The position numbers and the translations under genes are program-made. Positions 40,205-49,890 of a DNA stretch of 64,000 bases are shown here, piece after piece; position 1 is the stretch's first letter; each line of letters opens with the position of its first letter. Where the stretch lies: positions 315,327-379,326 of the forward strand of contig CAJNDS010002526.1 in NCBI GenBank assembly GCA_905221605.1. Reading direction: 5' to 3'. A model generated the notes under the pieces. The model had not been told where the DNA came from. It saw nothing but the letters and a program-made list of their open reading frames with translations, and did no database searches. The DNA is from Symbiodinium natans. Taxonomy: Eukaryota > Sar > Dinophyceae > Suessiales > Symbiodiniaceae.

Positions 40205-42463
40205 CCCCTAAACCCTAAAACCCCTAGACCCTCAACACCCACACACCCTAAAAGCCCCTGGACTCAAAACCCCGCAACCCCAAAAGACCCCTAAACCCTA
40301 AAATCCCCTACATCTGAACCCCGAAAAACCCCGAAAAAACCCGAAACCCTAAAACCTCTAAAACCCCTTAAACTCCTAAACCCCAAAAAGCCCTAAACCC
40401 TAAATAGCCCTAAACGTTAAAAACCCCTAAACCCTAAAACCCCTAAACCCCAAAATCCCTTAAGCCCTGAAACCCGAAAATCCCTAAGAACCCTAAACCC
40501 TAAAAACCCTGGACCTAAACCCCCAAAACCCTAAGCCACCCCGAAACCCTAAACCCTAAAAACCCTCAACCCCAAGCCCTAAAGACCCCCCCCCTCCAGT
40601 TCCTGAACCTTAAGAACCCCTAGCCTAAATAAACCGTAAGCCGAAAAAAAACCCTAAGCCCTAAAATCGCTGACACCCTAAAAACCACCTGAACCCTAAA
40701 AACCCCTAAGCCCTAAACAACCCTACAGTCGAAAGACCCCTAAACCCTGAAAACCCCAAAACTCTGAAGATCCCTAAACCCGAACAGGCCCTAAACCCCA
40801 AGAAACCCCAAAACCCGGATAAACCCTAACCCTCAAAACCCCTAAACCCTGAACCCAAAAGACCCCAAAACCCTAAACTCCCCTAAACCTGAACCCCGAA
40901 AAACCCCTAAACCCCAAAAAATCCCTAAACCCGCAAAACCAACCCCCAAAACCCCCAAAACCCCCAAAACCTAAACCCGTAAAAGCCTAAACCCTAAACA
41001 TTCCGAAACCCTAAAACCCCTAAGCCCTAAAACCCTAAACCCTAAAAGGCCCTAAACCCAAGAAACACTAAACCCTGAACTAAACCTGAACAGCCACACA
41101 CCCTAAGAAACCCTAAACCCTAAAATCCCCTAAACTAAAAACCCCTAAAACCCTAAACCCGAAAAAACCCAAAACCCTAAGCGCCCTAAACCCTACTACC
41201 CTGGACCTAACCCTAAACACCCAAAACCCTAACCCACCCCGAAACCCTAAACCCTAAAAACCCCTCAACCCCCAAGCCTAAAGACCCCCCCCCCCGTTCC
41301 TAAACCCTAAAAACCTCTAGCCTAAACTGTAAGCCTTAAAAAACCCTGAACCCGAAAAACGCTTACGCCCCAAAAACCACCACTAAACCCTGAACCCTAA
41401 AAACCCCTAAACCCAAAAGGCCCTAAAAACCCCTAAACCCTGAAAACCCCGAAACCCTGAAGACCCCTAAACCCGAAAAAGCCCTAAACCCCAAGAAACC
41501 CTTAAAACCCCTAAACCCTAAAAACCCCTAAACCCCTAAAAACCCCTAAACCCCCACACGCCCTAAAAGCCCCTAAACCCTCAAAAAACCCTAAGATCCC
41601 TAAGAACCCTAAACCCTAAAAACCCTGGACCTAAACCCAAACCCCCCAAAACCCTAAACCACCCCGAAACCCTACACCCGGAAAAAGCCTCAACCCTGAA
41701 CCCTACCCCCTTCCCCCAGTTCCTAAACCCTAAAAACCCTCAGCCTAAACCGTAAACCTTAAAAATCCCTAAACCCTAAAAACGCCTACACCCTAAACAC
41801 CACTAAACCCTGAACCGTAAACACCCCTAAACCCCAAAAAACCCTACACCCTGAAAACCCCCAAACCCTGCAGACCCCTAAATTCGAAAAAATGCTTAAC
41901 CCTGAAAACCCCTAAATCTTGAACACCCACACACCTAAAAGCGCCTGGACTCTCAAAACCCCTCAACCCCAAAAGACATAAACTCTAAAACCCCTTAAAC
42001 CCCTAAACCCCAAAAACCCCTAAACCCTAAAAGCCCTAAACATTAAAACCCCTAAGCCCTAAAACCCCCTAAACCCTAAAACCCCCTAAACCCTAAAAAC
42101 CCCTAAACCTTAAAATCCCTTAAGCCCTGAAACCCGTAAAATCTCTAAACCCGAAAAACCCTAAGAATCCTAAACCCTAAAAACCCTGGACCGAAACCCC
42201 AAACCCCCAAAACCCTAAACCACCCCGAAACCCTAAACCCTAAAAAGCCCGCAACCCTAAGCCCTACAGACCCCCCCCCCCCCTCCAGTTCCTCGCCTGA
42301 ACCGTGAGCCGAAAAAAACCCTAAGCCCTAAAATCGCTGACACCCTGAAAACTACAGTCGAAAGACCCTTAAACCCTGAAAACCCCTAAACTCTGAAGTC
42401 TGAAGATCCCTAAACCCCCTAAACCCCAAGAAACCCTAAACCCTGATAAACCCTAAACCCTAA
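40205..42463 (+). repeat. Telomere-like CCCTAAA satellite, segment C
   Basis: Uninterrupted degenerate array. The landmark GACCCCCCC-CAGTTCCT-A-CCGTAAGCC recurs at about 40598, 41302, 41717 and 42286. Element 2 is inserted at its right end. Confidence 0.85.
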
Positions 42464-42468
42464 CCCTC
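42464..42468. repeat. Target-site duplication of element 2, left copy (CCCTC)
   Basis: CCCTC abuts the first LTR base and is repeated at 51301-51305. Confidence 0.85.
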
Positions 42469-42760
42469 TGCGGAGCTGCAATTGGTATTGTAGAAAGGAG
42501 TTCGTGTTGGGGTTGGATGGGTCAATGAACCCGGAAATCATATTTGGCTCAAGATGGCCCAGAGCCGTCCGCTTTTCGTTGAAAAGGTTGTGTCCGTGTG
42601 TTGGGTGTTGGGTCTTGTGGGAGGTAGTAGTCCCGACCCTTCTCCCTTAGCCTTTCCCTCTAGGGTGGGATTCTTCTCTTACTGGTTCGATCTGGGAAAT
42701 CCATATAGGCAACTGTTAAGGGTTGGTTTCTTTCCCCTTTCCCCTTCGGTTGCCCCCGTA
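42469..42760 (+). repeat. 5' LTR of element 2
   Basis: 292 bp, TG..TA. Contains TTTGGCTCAAG (42543-42553), matching the last 11 bases of the dinoflagellate spliced leader. Confidence 0.9.
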
Positions 42761-42775
42761 GGTTATGAGCCCAAG
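42761..42775 (+). promoter_or_regulatory. Primer-binding site of element 2
   Basis: GGTTATGAGCCCAAG, identical over 15 bases to the site of element 1 and complementary to the initiator tRNA-Met anticodon region. It begins at the first base after the LTR. Confidence 0.75.
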
Positions 42776-42827
42776 TTAGGTTCCCTGCGGTTGAGTGTTG
42801 TCTTAAGATCTTTGGGATCAAGAAGCA

Positions 42828-44108
42828 ATGCCTTCCCCGAAGCGATGGCTCCAACCTGCCTCGGATGGTGGACAGAATGGTGGAGCTGGAAATGGTGCAG
42901 CTGAGTCTCTGGGTGAAAGATCGGTGCTGGAAGAGGTGATTCCCGGCGCTGAAGAACATCTGGAAGAAGTCTTGGTTGCAGAAAGCCCCAATGTGGGTAT
43001 GAGTCCCAATGTGGATATGGTTAGCAATGCTGAAGCTGAAGGACGCGCTGTCTCTGTATCGCCAAAGCCTGGTGAAAAAAGGAACTGGGATGCGACTGGT
43101 GGTATAGATCGTGAAATGGAGGTGACTGTTTTACGAGTGTTGCAAAAACACGGGTATCAGCCGTCGACTTCGACTTCGGGTCGAATGGTAGACCAAGGGT
43201 CTCAGACCGATCTGATTGGAGAAGTGCCGCAAGCGACCAGGAGGCCTCTGAACAAGATCAAAAGGGGTCCATCTTCGAGTTCCCAAGGTGGTGGAAGCGG
43301 TCACGAACAGAAGGGTGCGGACAGCTTTGAAGCTGCACCTGCTGCTGAATACGCCATGGGGGAGGAGGAGATCCTACAGATGGAGGCTGAACGGTTGCGA
43401 CAGCTGTCAGAAGAAGAGGACGAGATGCGTCAGGTCCCGGAAAGGGATGGTTTTCAGAAGGATGAGCATCTGATCAGAGCGTGTGATGGCACAATGTGGG
43501 AATGGCACCTCCATGAAGATGGGAGACAATATTACTACTGCCTGGATACGCAGGAAAGCAAGTGGACATTGCCGGTTGTAGGTGAAAAGATGAAGAGTGA
43601 CGAGGTGGTTGGGTCTCCTTCGGGCAATGAGCTGGAAATGGAGGCTGCACTGGGTTCTTCATCCTCTACGACGCCTGAGTCTACGAGGGCATTCCAGGGT
43701 AGTGTAAATAGTTTAGGTGAAAAAGATTTTTCCTCTACTATCAGGGATAGCGGTCCTAGGGCTGGTGGTGACGCCCCGACCTCGGGTTCTCCTGATGAGG
43801 AGGGGATTCCTGGAAACCGAGCCGACATCGCTGGAGCTCAACATCTGGATCGGGAAGGAATGGGAGCGCTTTCTGAGGGTGTGGCAGCGGTGGAATCGGT
43901 AGGTCCAGAAGAAAAAATTCCCAATGTGGAGATCGGAACTGTGTCGGCTGCAGAAGAGCGAGTGGTGGATGTGGTACCTGTCGTTCAGGAAGGTGGTCCT
44001 GGAGATTCGGAAGACGGAGGGAAAAGTTGTGTGTTACGACTGAGGAGGTCTCTTCGTTTGGTGCCAAGATTCCTGCCATTCAAGGGGAAAAAGAAGCTTC
44101 TGGAATAG
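42828..44108 (+). CDS. Element 2 frame 1: acidic protein with WW domain
   Basis: 426 residues from the first ATG after the primer site. A WW domain covers about 222-251: W226, the aromatic trio YYY at 235-237, W246 and P249, the canonical 20-residue W-to-W spacing plus Pro. WW domains bind proline-rich peptides. The rest is acidic and low-complexity. After about residue 400 (44030) the frame changes character to basic (LRLRRSLRLVPRFL), while another frame continues the acidic style. The true protein therefore probably shifts frame there and is fused to the next segment. No gag or protease motif. Confidence 0.75.
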   Translation: MPSPKRWLQPASDGGQNGGAGNGAAESLGERSVLEEVIPGAEEHLEEVLVAESPNVGMSPNVDMVSNAEAEGRAVSVSPKPGEKRNWDATGGIDREMEVTVLRVLQKHGYQPSTSTSGRMVDQGSQTDLIGEVPQATRRPLNKIKRGPSSSSQGGGSGHEQKGADSFEAAPAAEYAMGEEEILQMEAERLRQLSEEEDEMRQVPERDGFQKDEHLIRACDGTMWEWHLHEDGRQYYYCLDTQESKWTLPVVGEKMKSDEVVGSPSGNELEMEAALGSSSSTTPESTRAFQGSVNSLGEKDFSSTIRDSGPRAGGDAPTSGSPDEEGIPGNRADIAGAQHLDREGMGALSEGVAAVESVGPEEKIPNVEIGTVSAAEERVVDVVPVVQEGGPGDSEDGGKSCVLRLRRSLRLVPRFLPFKGKKKLLE

Positions 44109-46471
44109 CTGGAGACACGGAAGATCTGAAAGATGAGGCCTGGAGCGCCAATGATGCGCGGGTCGATGCGCCAGATAGTACCTGGAGTGCGAAGGAGGCA
44201 CGGGTTGAGGTGCATATGGTGTTACGTTCCACGGGCGACTGCAACAATGGGGCGCAGGTCTCCGCAGCAGCTGATGATGGAGGTTCACAGGTGGACGCAC
44301 TGGTGCAACCTGAAGTTAGCCGCGAGGAACGAAATGACAAGGGCTACACCGGAGCCAATGAGGCAGCTGTGGTCAATGATGGTGGCAATTCTCCTTTGGA
44401 AACCATGGAACCAAAGGAGCCTGCGGTGGAAGAAAGTGTGCCTGCCGTGGATGATCAACTCAATCGCCCTGCAGTGGAAGAAAATTTGCCTGCTGCAGAA
44501 GGTGTGACAAAGGACTCCAATGATGGGTCCACTCCCAGGAAGGGAGAAGTGTTGCCGTCTGGAAGTTCGCCGGAAGTCGACACCGAGCGAACTGAAGCAG
44601 ATGAGGCAAAGCCTTTGGCGGAGAAAAAGGGAGGTCCTGAAATCCAGGAGCACAAAAAAGATGAGCTTGTGGGACTCGTGGAGCAGGACGAGCAGTGTGA
44701 CCCAAAGGTGAAGACAAAGGATGCGCCAGGAGCCGATGATACAGAGGTGGTTTCTGAAGAGCATGCAAAGAAAGTGCCCCGAGCGGGAGCCTTGGAATCA
44801 CCTGGGACACATTGCTATCAAGAGGGAGATGAGATCATGGGTCTAGTGCGCTGCATCAATGGGTATGGAGCCTTTTTGGACCATGGTGATATGAATGTAT
44901 TGGTTCCTGCAGAAGGGAACAATGCATATCAGTTCAAATTTGGTGATACTGTCAATGGAACAGTGAAACGAGTGGAAGATGATGGTACCATAATCTTGGA
45001 CACCTTTCTGGTTTTGGAAGAGGACGTGGAGGACTCTTCTTCGACGCTGCGGAAGTGGAAACCCAGCGGCTGGAGTACGTGGTGGACGGATTCATGGTAT
45101 GCTGGTCAATGGTACCAAGATTCCAACGGTCAATGGGACTGGAAACAGGAGGAAGAGCAATCCGATGAAGAGCTTGTGGTACAGGAGTTATCCTCTGAAG
45201 AACGAGAAGAAAGGCAACTTTATGGAGAAAAGATCTACAAAGCTCTTCTGGAGAATGGAAACGAAGATGAAGCCTATGTTGGCAAAATTACTGGGATGCT
45301 GTTGGGTCGCCCGATGGAAGATTTACAGGAGTGTGTTGCAGATCATGCATTCCTCAATGCGGAAGCTCGGCGCGCGTATGGCATCTTGCAAAACGATGGT
45401 TGGAAGCCTGATGGTACAGAAAGCACAGGCTTGGGAAAGTTAACCACTTTTTCCCGAAAACAGTACCACAACGCGCTTTTCGAACTGGCATGCAGAAAAA
45501 GGAGATTTACTCGACCAGTTGTGGGTGAAGCGGTGGCAACGGTGCTGAATCAAGGGGAAGATGAGTTTTGGAACGCGCTTTGGTTGGACACCAAGCTATT
45601 TTTGCAGGAGCTTGATGGTGCAGTGCAATCCATGAGCAAAAGGGAGAACAAGCCAATGGAAGCCTACATGGACCCTGACCAGTACAAAAAGGCTCACATG
45701 ACTCCACAGACTGTGTCACCTGGATACAGCAAACTGTGCAAGTTCTTCAATAAGGGAAGGTGTCGCAACGGTGATGGTTGTCCCTATGAGCATCGTCGTT
45801 ATGGTGAAGGTTGGCCAGAAGGGGGGTCAACTGATCCAAAGAACAGCCAAGAAGCTGAAGATGAGGATGGGAACATCGGTGACCCTCCCACAGAGGAAGG
45901 TACAGTGGATGAGGCACAGCAGGAGCGGGAGGATTTAGCCTTCCGGGCCAAGTACAATTTTGGCAAAGGTGCATCAAAGGGTGAACCTACGTCGGGTGAG
46001 CCAAAAGGTCGTCTGTGTCTGTATTACAATCAAGGTGGTTGTAAATATGGGACTACATGCAGGTATCGTCACAACGATGACATAGCATTGGAAGGGACTT
46101 GGGAGCCCGGCAAATCTTGGGACAATGCTTCCAGGAAGGCACTAAGGGACGCAGGGTTCCACCATTGCTGTTTCGATTATTACCTCAGAGGACGTTGCCG
46201 GAAAGGGTCAAATTTCTGCAAGTACTCCCACGACGAGATGTCAGATGAGCGGCTGACGCTCCTGAAACACTTGGTACAGGTGGCCAATCAGGTCCGGTTT
46301 GAAAAAGAGAGAGGATGGGAAATTTCGGACAGAAGCACTTTTCAGCCACCTGCGAGTGGGGGAGCTGAATCTTCCTCATCCTCGGCACCAAAAGCGCTGC
46401 AAATGACCAATGTGTCACAAAAAGAAGGTGAAAAAGGTATTCTGGATGAAGAAGCTGAATTCGGTGGCTGA
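44027..46471 (+). CDS. Element 2 frame 2: S1-like, MLLE-like and three CCCH fingers
   Basis: 814 residues. 1-260: acidic, disordered. 265-326: S1/OB-like fold (EGDEIMGLVRCINGYGAFLD, then FGDTVNGTVKRVEDDGTIIL). 345-372: tryptophan-rich. 396-458: strong resemblance to the C-terminal MLLE (PABC) domain of poly(A)-binding protein, with the hallmark KITGMLL (420-426) and the preceding LYGEKIYKALLE helix; in PABP this binds PAM2 peptides of translation and deadenylation factors. Three CCCH zinc fingers follow: C571-x7-C579-x5-C585-x3-H589, C664-x7-C672-x5-C678-x3-H682 and C715-x8-C724-x6-C731-x3-H735. The combination predicts an mRNA-binding, cytoplasmic protein. The frame loses sense at about 46440-46471. 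Confidence 0.8.
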   Translation: MCVTTEEVSSFGAKIPAIQGEKEASGIAGDTEDLKDEAWSANDARVDAPDSTWSAKEARVEVHMVLRSTGDCNNGAQVSAAADDGGSQVDALVQPEVSREERNDKGYTGANEAAVVNDGGNSPLETMEPKEPAVEESVPAVDDQLNRPAVEENLPAAEGVTKDSNDGSTPRKGEVLPSGSSPEVDTERTEADEAKPLAEKKGGPEIQEHKKDELVGLVEQDEQCDPKVKTKDAPGADDTEVVSEEHAKKVPRAGALESPGTHCYQEGDEIMGLVRCINGYGAFLDHGDMNVLVPAEGNNAYQFKFGDTVNGTVKRVEDDGTIILDTFLVLEEDVEDSSSTLRKWKPSGWSTWWTDSWYAGQWYQDSNGQWDWKQEEEQSDEELVVQELSSEEREERQLYGEKIYKALLENGNEDEAYVGKITGMLLGRPMEDLQECVADHAFLNAEARRAYGILQNDGWKPDGTESTGLGKLTTFSRKQYHNALFELACRKRRFTRPVVGEAVATVLNQGEDEFWNALWLDTKLFLQELDGAVQSMSKRENKPMEAYMDPDQYKKAHMTPQTVSPGYSKLCKFFNKGRCRNGDGCPYEHRRYGEGWPEGGSTDPKNSQEAEDEDGNIGDPPTEEGTVDEAQQEREDLAFRAKYNFGKGASKGEPTSGEPKGRLCLYYNQGGCKYGTTCRYRHNDDIALEGTWEPGKSWDNASRKALRDAGFHHCCFDYYLRGRCRKGSNFCKYSHDEMSDERLTLLKHLVQVANQVRFEKERGWEISDRSTFQPPASGGAESSSSSAPKALQMTNVSQKEGEKGILDEEAEFGG

Positions 46472-46720
46472 ATCCACTGGTATTCGGCTTCAGAATCCGG
46501 AGGAGCCAATTGAAAATTGGATGGCTCGCAACAAACACCTGTGGGTGTATACCCCTCATGTAAGTGAGGTGATGATTACCCTTGGTGTGACCAATGTGTC
46601 GGACTTGCAAGAGTTCATCTTTGTGGAAGATTTGGTTGACAAAGGGATCAACAAAGTGACCGCATGCAAAATTCTGCAATTGGTTGGTGGTGTCCGATAT
46701 CGTCCGGGAGGACCGGGAAA
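46440..46720 (+). CDS. Element 2 frame 3: short SAM-like linker
   Basis: In a third frame the reading continues KKLNSVAESTGIRLQNPEEP, then TPHVSEVMITLGVTNVSDLQ and EFIFVEDLVDKGINKVTACK. The helix pattern with VEDLVDKGINKVTACKIL resembles the last helices of a SAM (sterile alpha motif) domain, a protein or RNA interaction fold. Both neighbours overlap it, so it only makes sense as the middle of a frameshifted polyprotein. Confidence 0.5.
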
Positions 46721-49700
46721 AAGCAGTTCCTTCCGATGCATCTGTACGGGTACAACAATCTTCTGGGAGCAAAGGAACTGGAAGAGCGGCGGTGCGAACC
46801 CTCACTCAGGTGCGTGAAGCTGAAGACTCCGGTGCAAAAACCATGCCGAGAGGCTCCTATCGGGAGCTTTTTGATAAGGTCAGGTACCGTGATGCTTGGA
46901 CGCTTGCGCAGAGGTCTCCGCTGTGCGTACAGAAGCTGCAGTTGGTGGGAGTTGGAATGCCGCCGGTGAATCCACCAACAAAAAAGTATCGGTCAAGATC
47001 AAACCCTGTGAAAAGGGGAAGGCCCTTGCTGGACAAAAAACAGGTGCGACAAGTGCCACGCTCTCGGTCACAACGACGAGTGCAACCGGCAGAAGTGGTG
47101 GAAAAGCCGAAGCCACTGGAACTGAAGCCTCGTGGTGGGTTGTCGTATCGGTTCAGCAGAGCGTGGGCAGATGTGGTGGATGATGATGAACAGGCGGAGG
47201 CCTTGGTCTCGTATGCCGCTTCCTCAAGCGATTCAAGCGAGGAGGAGACCAATGCCGCGCAACGCCTGAAGGAAATCTTTTTGAAAGAAAGGGATTCACA
47301 GAGAACTGCGATTCGTGGCAATGTTCCGCAGAGTGGTTCTTCAGGCTCCAATGACGGGCTGAACAAATCGGTTCACCTTGGCAAAGGGCGCGACAAAGCG
47401 TCGCGGGGGGAGACCCGCCAAGAAGTGACTTCACAAGTTTTTTCGCTACCACAACCTTCTCGTCGAACTGAACAGTCTCAAAAAAGAGCAAGGGATGGTT
47501 CAGTTATGGTTGGTTCGCTGGCGGTGGGCTCCACGGATGAGGTTTTACCTGGGCAAGGTGTTGCTGGACAGGTGAATGTATCTGAAAGCGCTCAAGTTCT
47601 TCCTGGGCAAGAAGTGGCTGGACAGGAGACGGCGCTGGAAGGAGCAGTACAAATTTCTGGCGAGGAGACTGACCAAAAAGAAGGAGAAGGTAGGAGCAAT
47701 GAACTCCGTGGTGATGGGGCGAAGATATTGGATGTTTGTCCGGTGAAGATGGACCCTCAGCAATTGCTGGTTAAAGGTCTTCTGACTCGGATTTATTGGA
47801 AGGTTGCAGTTGGCAAGTTGCCGGTGGGGCAAAGAGACTGCCAAAAAGGGTCCAATAAGATGGATCGAAATTTGGTTATTAGCATGTCATCCGAGGGTGC
47901 AAGCGAACAGGATGAGAACCTGGCACTGGAGGACGATGCTGATCAGTCAATGGGTGACGGTGCGATGGTAGTTCTGGTGTATGATCCAAGGACGCTGATT
48001 CAGTCGCCAACAACTGATTGGGTTATGCGTCGTGGTCTGACCGATCGTTCCGTCTGGCCAGCAATGGCGTACATGGCACAGAGGATATGTGCTGAAATGG
48101 TTCAAGTGGATGAAATGAATGCCCAGCTAGGGACTGGAGCACTCCTTTTTCAAAGGAGAGATCAAGGATATTATTGTGACCTGCATCATTCGTTCCATGA
48201 CAATCCGTGCTTGCCGGCGGTGGGAAATTACCCTCTTTCGGTGATGGGTGCCTTGTTGTCTCCTGGTCTGGAAGGGGAATTCAAAAATACTGACAAGTTT
48301 GGAACTGCTATGGAGGCAATTGCCTATGATTGGAGTCGCAGTCCAGGCATGGAAGTTCACATTGAACTTATGGCGAGGGTAGCCAAAATGGTTCACCCGT
48401 TCCTGAATCTTGGAGCCCAGGGGTCGGTGATGGTTTCGGAATTTCTCTGGCAGCGCGGGAGGGCCCGGTTGATGGAGTTCCTTCAAGCGGCGACTTGTGC
48501 GGACCAATTGGAGGCTCTCTGGAGAAGGATGGACGACGATGCTGATGAAGAGGTGGATCCTTCGACAGCGGTGCTGGAAGTTCTTGGACCAGAGGATGCG
48601 GTACTTGATCAAGGGAACAATGAATCCCTTATTCCCATTGAAGATGCTGGAGGTGAGACAAGTGGTGACACTGGAGGGGATGGCAAAGCGCCAGAAGTCT
48701 CTCCGGAAGAGGAGACATCCAGTGGGTCATCAAGACTGGCGGACACAAGGATTTTCTTGTGGTCAGTGTACTCCCGCGTGGCTTCGAATTTCTCTATGCA
48801 GGACCGCACTACTGGTAAGATCTTTGACAGCACAAAAGGGTATCCTGGTGAAGGACCAAACAATGATGACAATCCTTCCTCTAAGAGGAACTTACCCTGG
48901 ATCTCGGAAGACTACCTCGACGAAGTGGTGTCAAAAAAGATGGAAAGGTCTTCAGATATGGATGGGTTTGTTCCGGGAAGTGAGGGACCATTGGAAAAGG
49001 TAGAGGTGGAGAATGTTACTGCCTCTAAAATTCTTATGGCTCTTTGGAAGAAGGGACATAGAGTTGGTTATAGGAGGTTGTGTCGTTTGAACGCATCTGG
49101 ATGCAAGGTTGGAGCAATGAAACGTCCAATCAAAAGGGTGCAGAAGATTGGCACTAGAAAGGCCTTCATGAAGATGTTCAATGTTTTTGGATCGTCTCAG
49201 CATGGCTCAGGAGTTGGCGGAAAACCGATCATGAAGGTGGTAGGACCAAGGCCAGGTTTTCCAGCTGTACTCCAAGCACCAAATACTGATAGCACGTCGG
49301 GTGAAGGGAGCAGTCCCCAGGTACATGGCAATGTTCATGTAGAGCACAATCGCCCTATGGACCGGTATGAGGCAGAGCGCTTGGAGAAGAGGAAGAAGGG
49401 CTTCTGCTATTGGTTCGGCAAGGGGAAAGATCGCTGCAAATTTGGTGACGACTGCAAATTCATCCATTCCGAAGATGATGTGGTGCTACATTCGTATTGG
49501 TGCAAATACTATGTGGCAGGGAGAGAATGTTTCGCTGGAAAGGATTGTGAGTTCTCGCATGATGCAACTGGTGTGAGGTGCATCCAGTTTGCTCGGTCTG
49601 GGAAGTGTCGGTTTGGTGACAGGTGTGTCTTCGGGCATGATGTTCCGCTGGAAGAACAGAGGCCAAGGTCTCCAAGGACGCCCCCAAGGGATGGTCCAAG

Positions 49701-49890
49701 GAGAAGTTCTGGTGCAAATGGTGGTGAAAAGGAGATCTCTCCTGAACAGTTCGATGATGGTGAGGAGGATTTTATGGTTTATGACGAAGAGACCAAGATG
49801 ACGGAACTGTTGATGGAGGCGATTTCATTTCTGTCCAATGGCAAGCCAGATTTGGCTCGAGCAGAGGCGGACCATTGTTCAAACTCCTGA
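46684..49890 (+). CDS. Element 2 frame 4: large protein with C-terminal triple CCCH
   Basis: 1068 residues. 1-170 is basic (KKYRSRSNPVKRGRPLLDKK), then a disordered acidic part with repeats of LPGQ-VAGQ. 400-640 looks globular and helical (TDWVMRRGLTDRSVWPAMAY, MEVHIELMARVAKMVHPFLN) but is unrecognised and may be the capsid-like part. Three zinc fingers lie at about 907-983: C-x9-C-x5-C-x3-H (CYWFGKGKDRCKFGDDCKFIH without spaces exceeds a short motif, so only spacing is given), C-x8-C-x5-C-x3-H and C-x8-C-x5-C-x3-H. The run ends EMDNS-like acid/leucine sequence. No polymerase, protease or integrase motif. It could be translated as part of one polyprotein with its neighbours. Confidence 0.7.
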   Translation: MVVSDIVREDREKAVPSDASVRVQQSSGSKGTGRAAVRTLTQVREAEDSGAKTMPRGSYRELFDKVRYRDAWTLAQRSPLCVQKLQLVGVGMPPVNPPTKKYRSRSNPVKRGRPLLDKKQVRQVPRSRSQRRVQPAEVVEKPKPLELKPRGGLSYRFSRAWADVVDDDEQAEALVSYAASSSDSSEEETNAAQRLKEIFLKERDSQRTAIRGNVPQSGSSGSNDGLNKSVHLGKGRDKASRGETRQEVTSQVFSLPQPSRRTEQSQKRARDGSVMVGSLAVGSTDEVLPGQGVAGQVNVSESAQVLPGQEVAGQETALEGAVQISGEETDQKEGEGRSNELRGDGAKILDVCPVKMDPQQLLVKGLLTRIYWKVAVGKLPVGQRDCQKGSNKMDRNLVISMSSEGASEQDENLALEDDADQSMGDGAMVVLVYDPRTLIQSPTTDWVMRRGLTDRSVWPAMAYMAQRICAEMVQVDEMNAQLGTGALLFQRRDQGYYCDLHHSFHDNPCLPAVGNYPLSVMGALLSPGLEGEFKNTDKFGTAMEAIAYDWSRSPGMEVHIELMARVAKMVHPFLNLGAQGSVMVSEFLWQRGRARLMEFLQAATCADQLEALWRRMDDDADEEVDPSTAVLEVLGPEDAVLDQGNNESLIPIEDAGGETSGDTGGDGKAPEVSPEEETSSGSSRLADTRIFLWSVYSRVASNFSMQDRTTGKIFDSTKGYPGEGPNNDDNPSSKRNLPWISEDYLDEVVSKKMERSSDMDGFVPGSEGPLEKVEVENVTASKILMALWKKGHRVGYRRLCRLNASGCKVGAMKRPIKRVQKIGTRKAFMKMFNVFGSSQHGSGVGGKPIMKVVGPRPGFPAVLQAPNTDSTSGEGSSPQVHGNVHVEHNRPMDRYEAERLEKRKKGFCYWFGKGKDRCKFGDDCKFIHSEDDVVLHSYWCKYYVAGRECFAGKDCEFSHDATGVRCIQFARSGKCRFGDRCVFGHDVPLEEQRPRSPRTPPRDGPRRSSGANGGEKEISPEQFDDGEEDFMVYDEETKMTELLMEAISFLSNGKPDLARAEADHCSNS

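Noticed and set aside
42554-42904. Open frame starting just after the spliced-leader-like motif and crossing the LTR and primer site of element 2
   Set aside because: Protein is low in plausibility, overlaps the WW-domain frame and crosses the primer site; kept only as a remark on the leader match.
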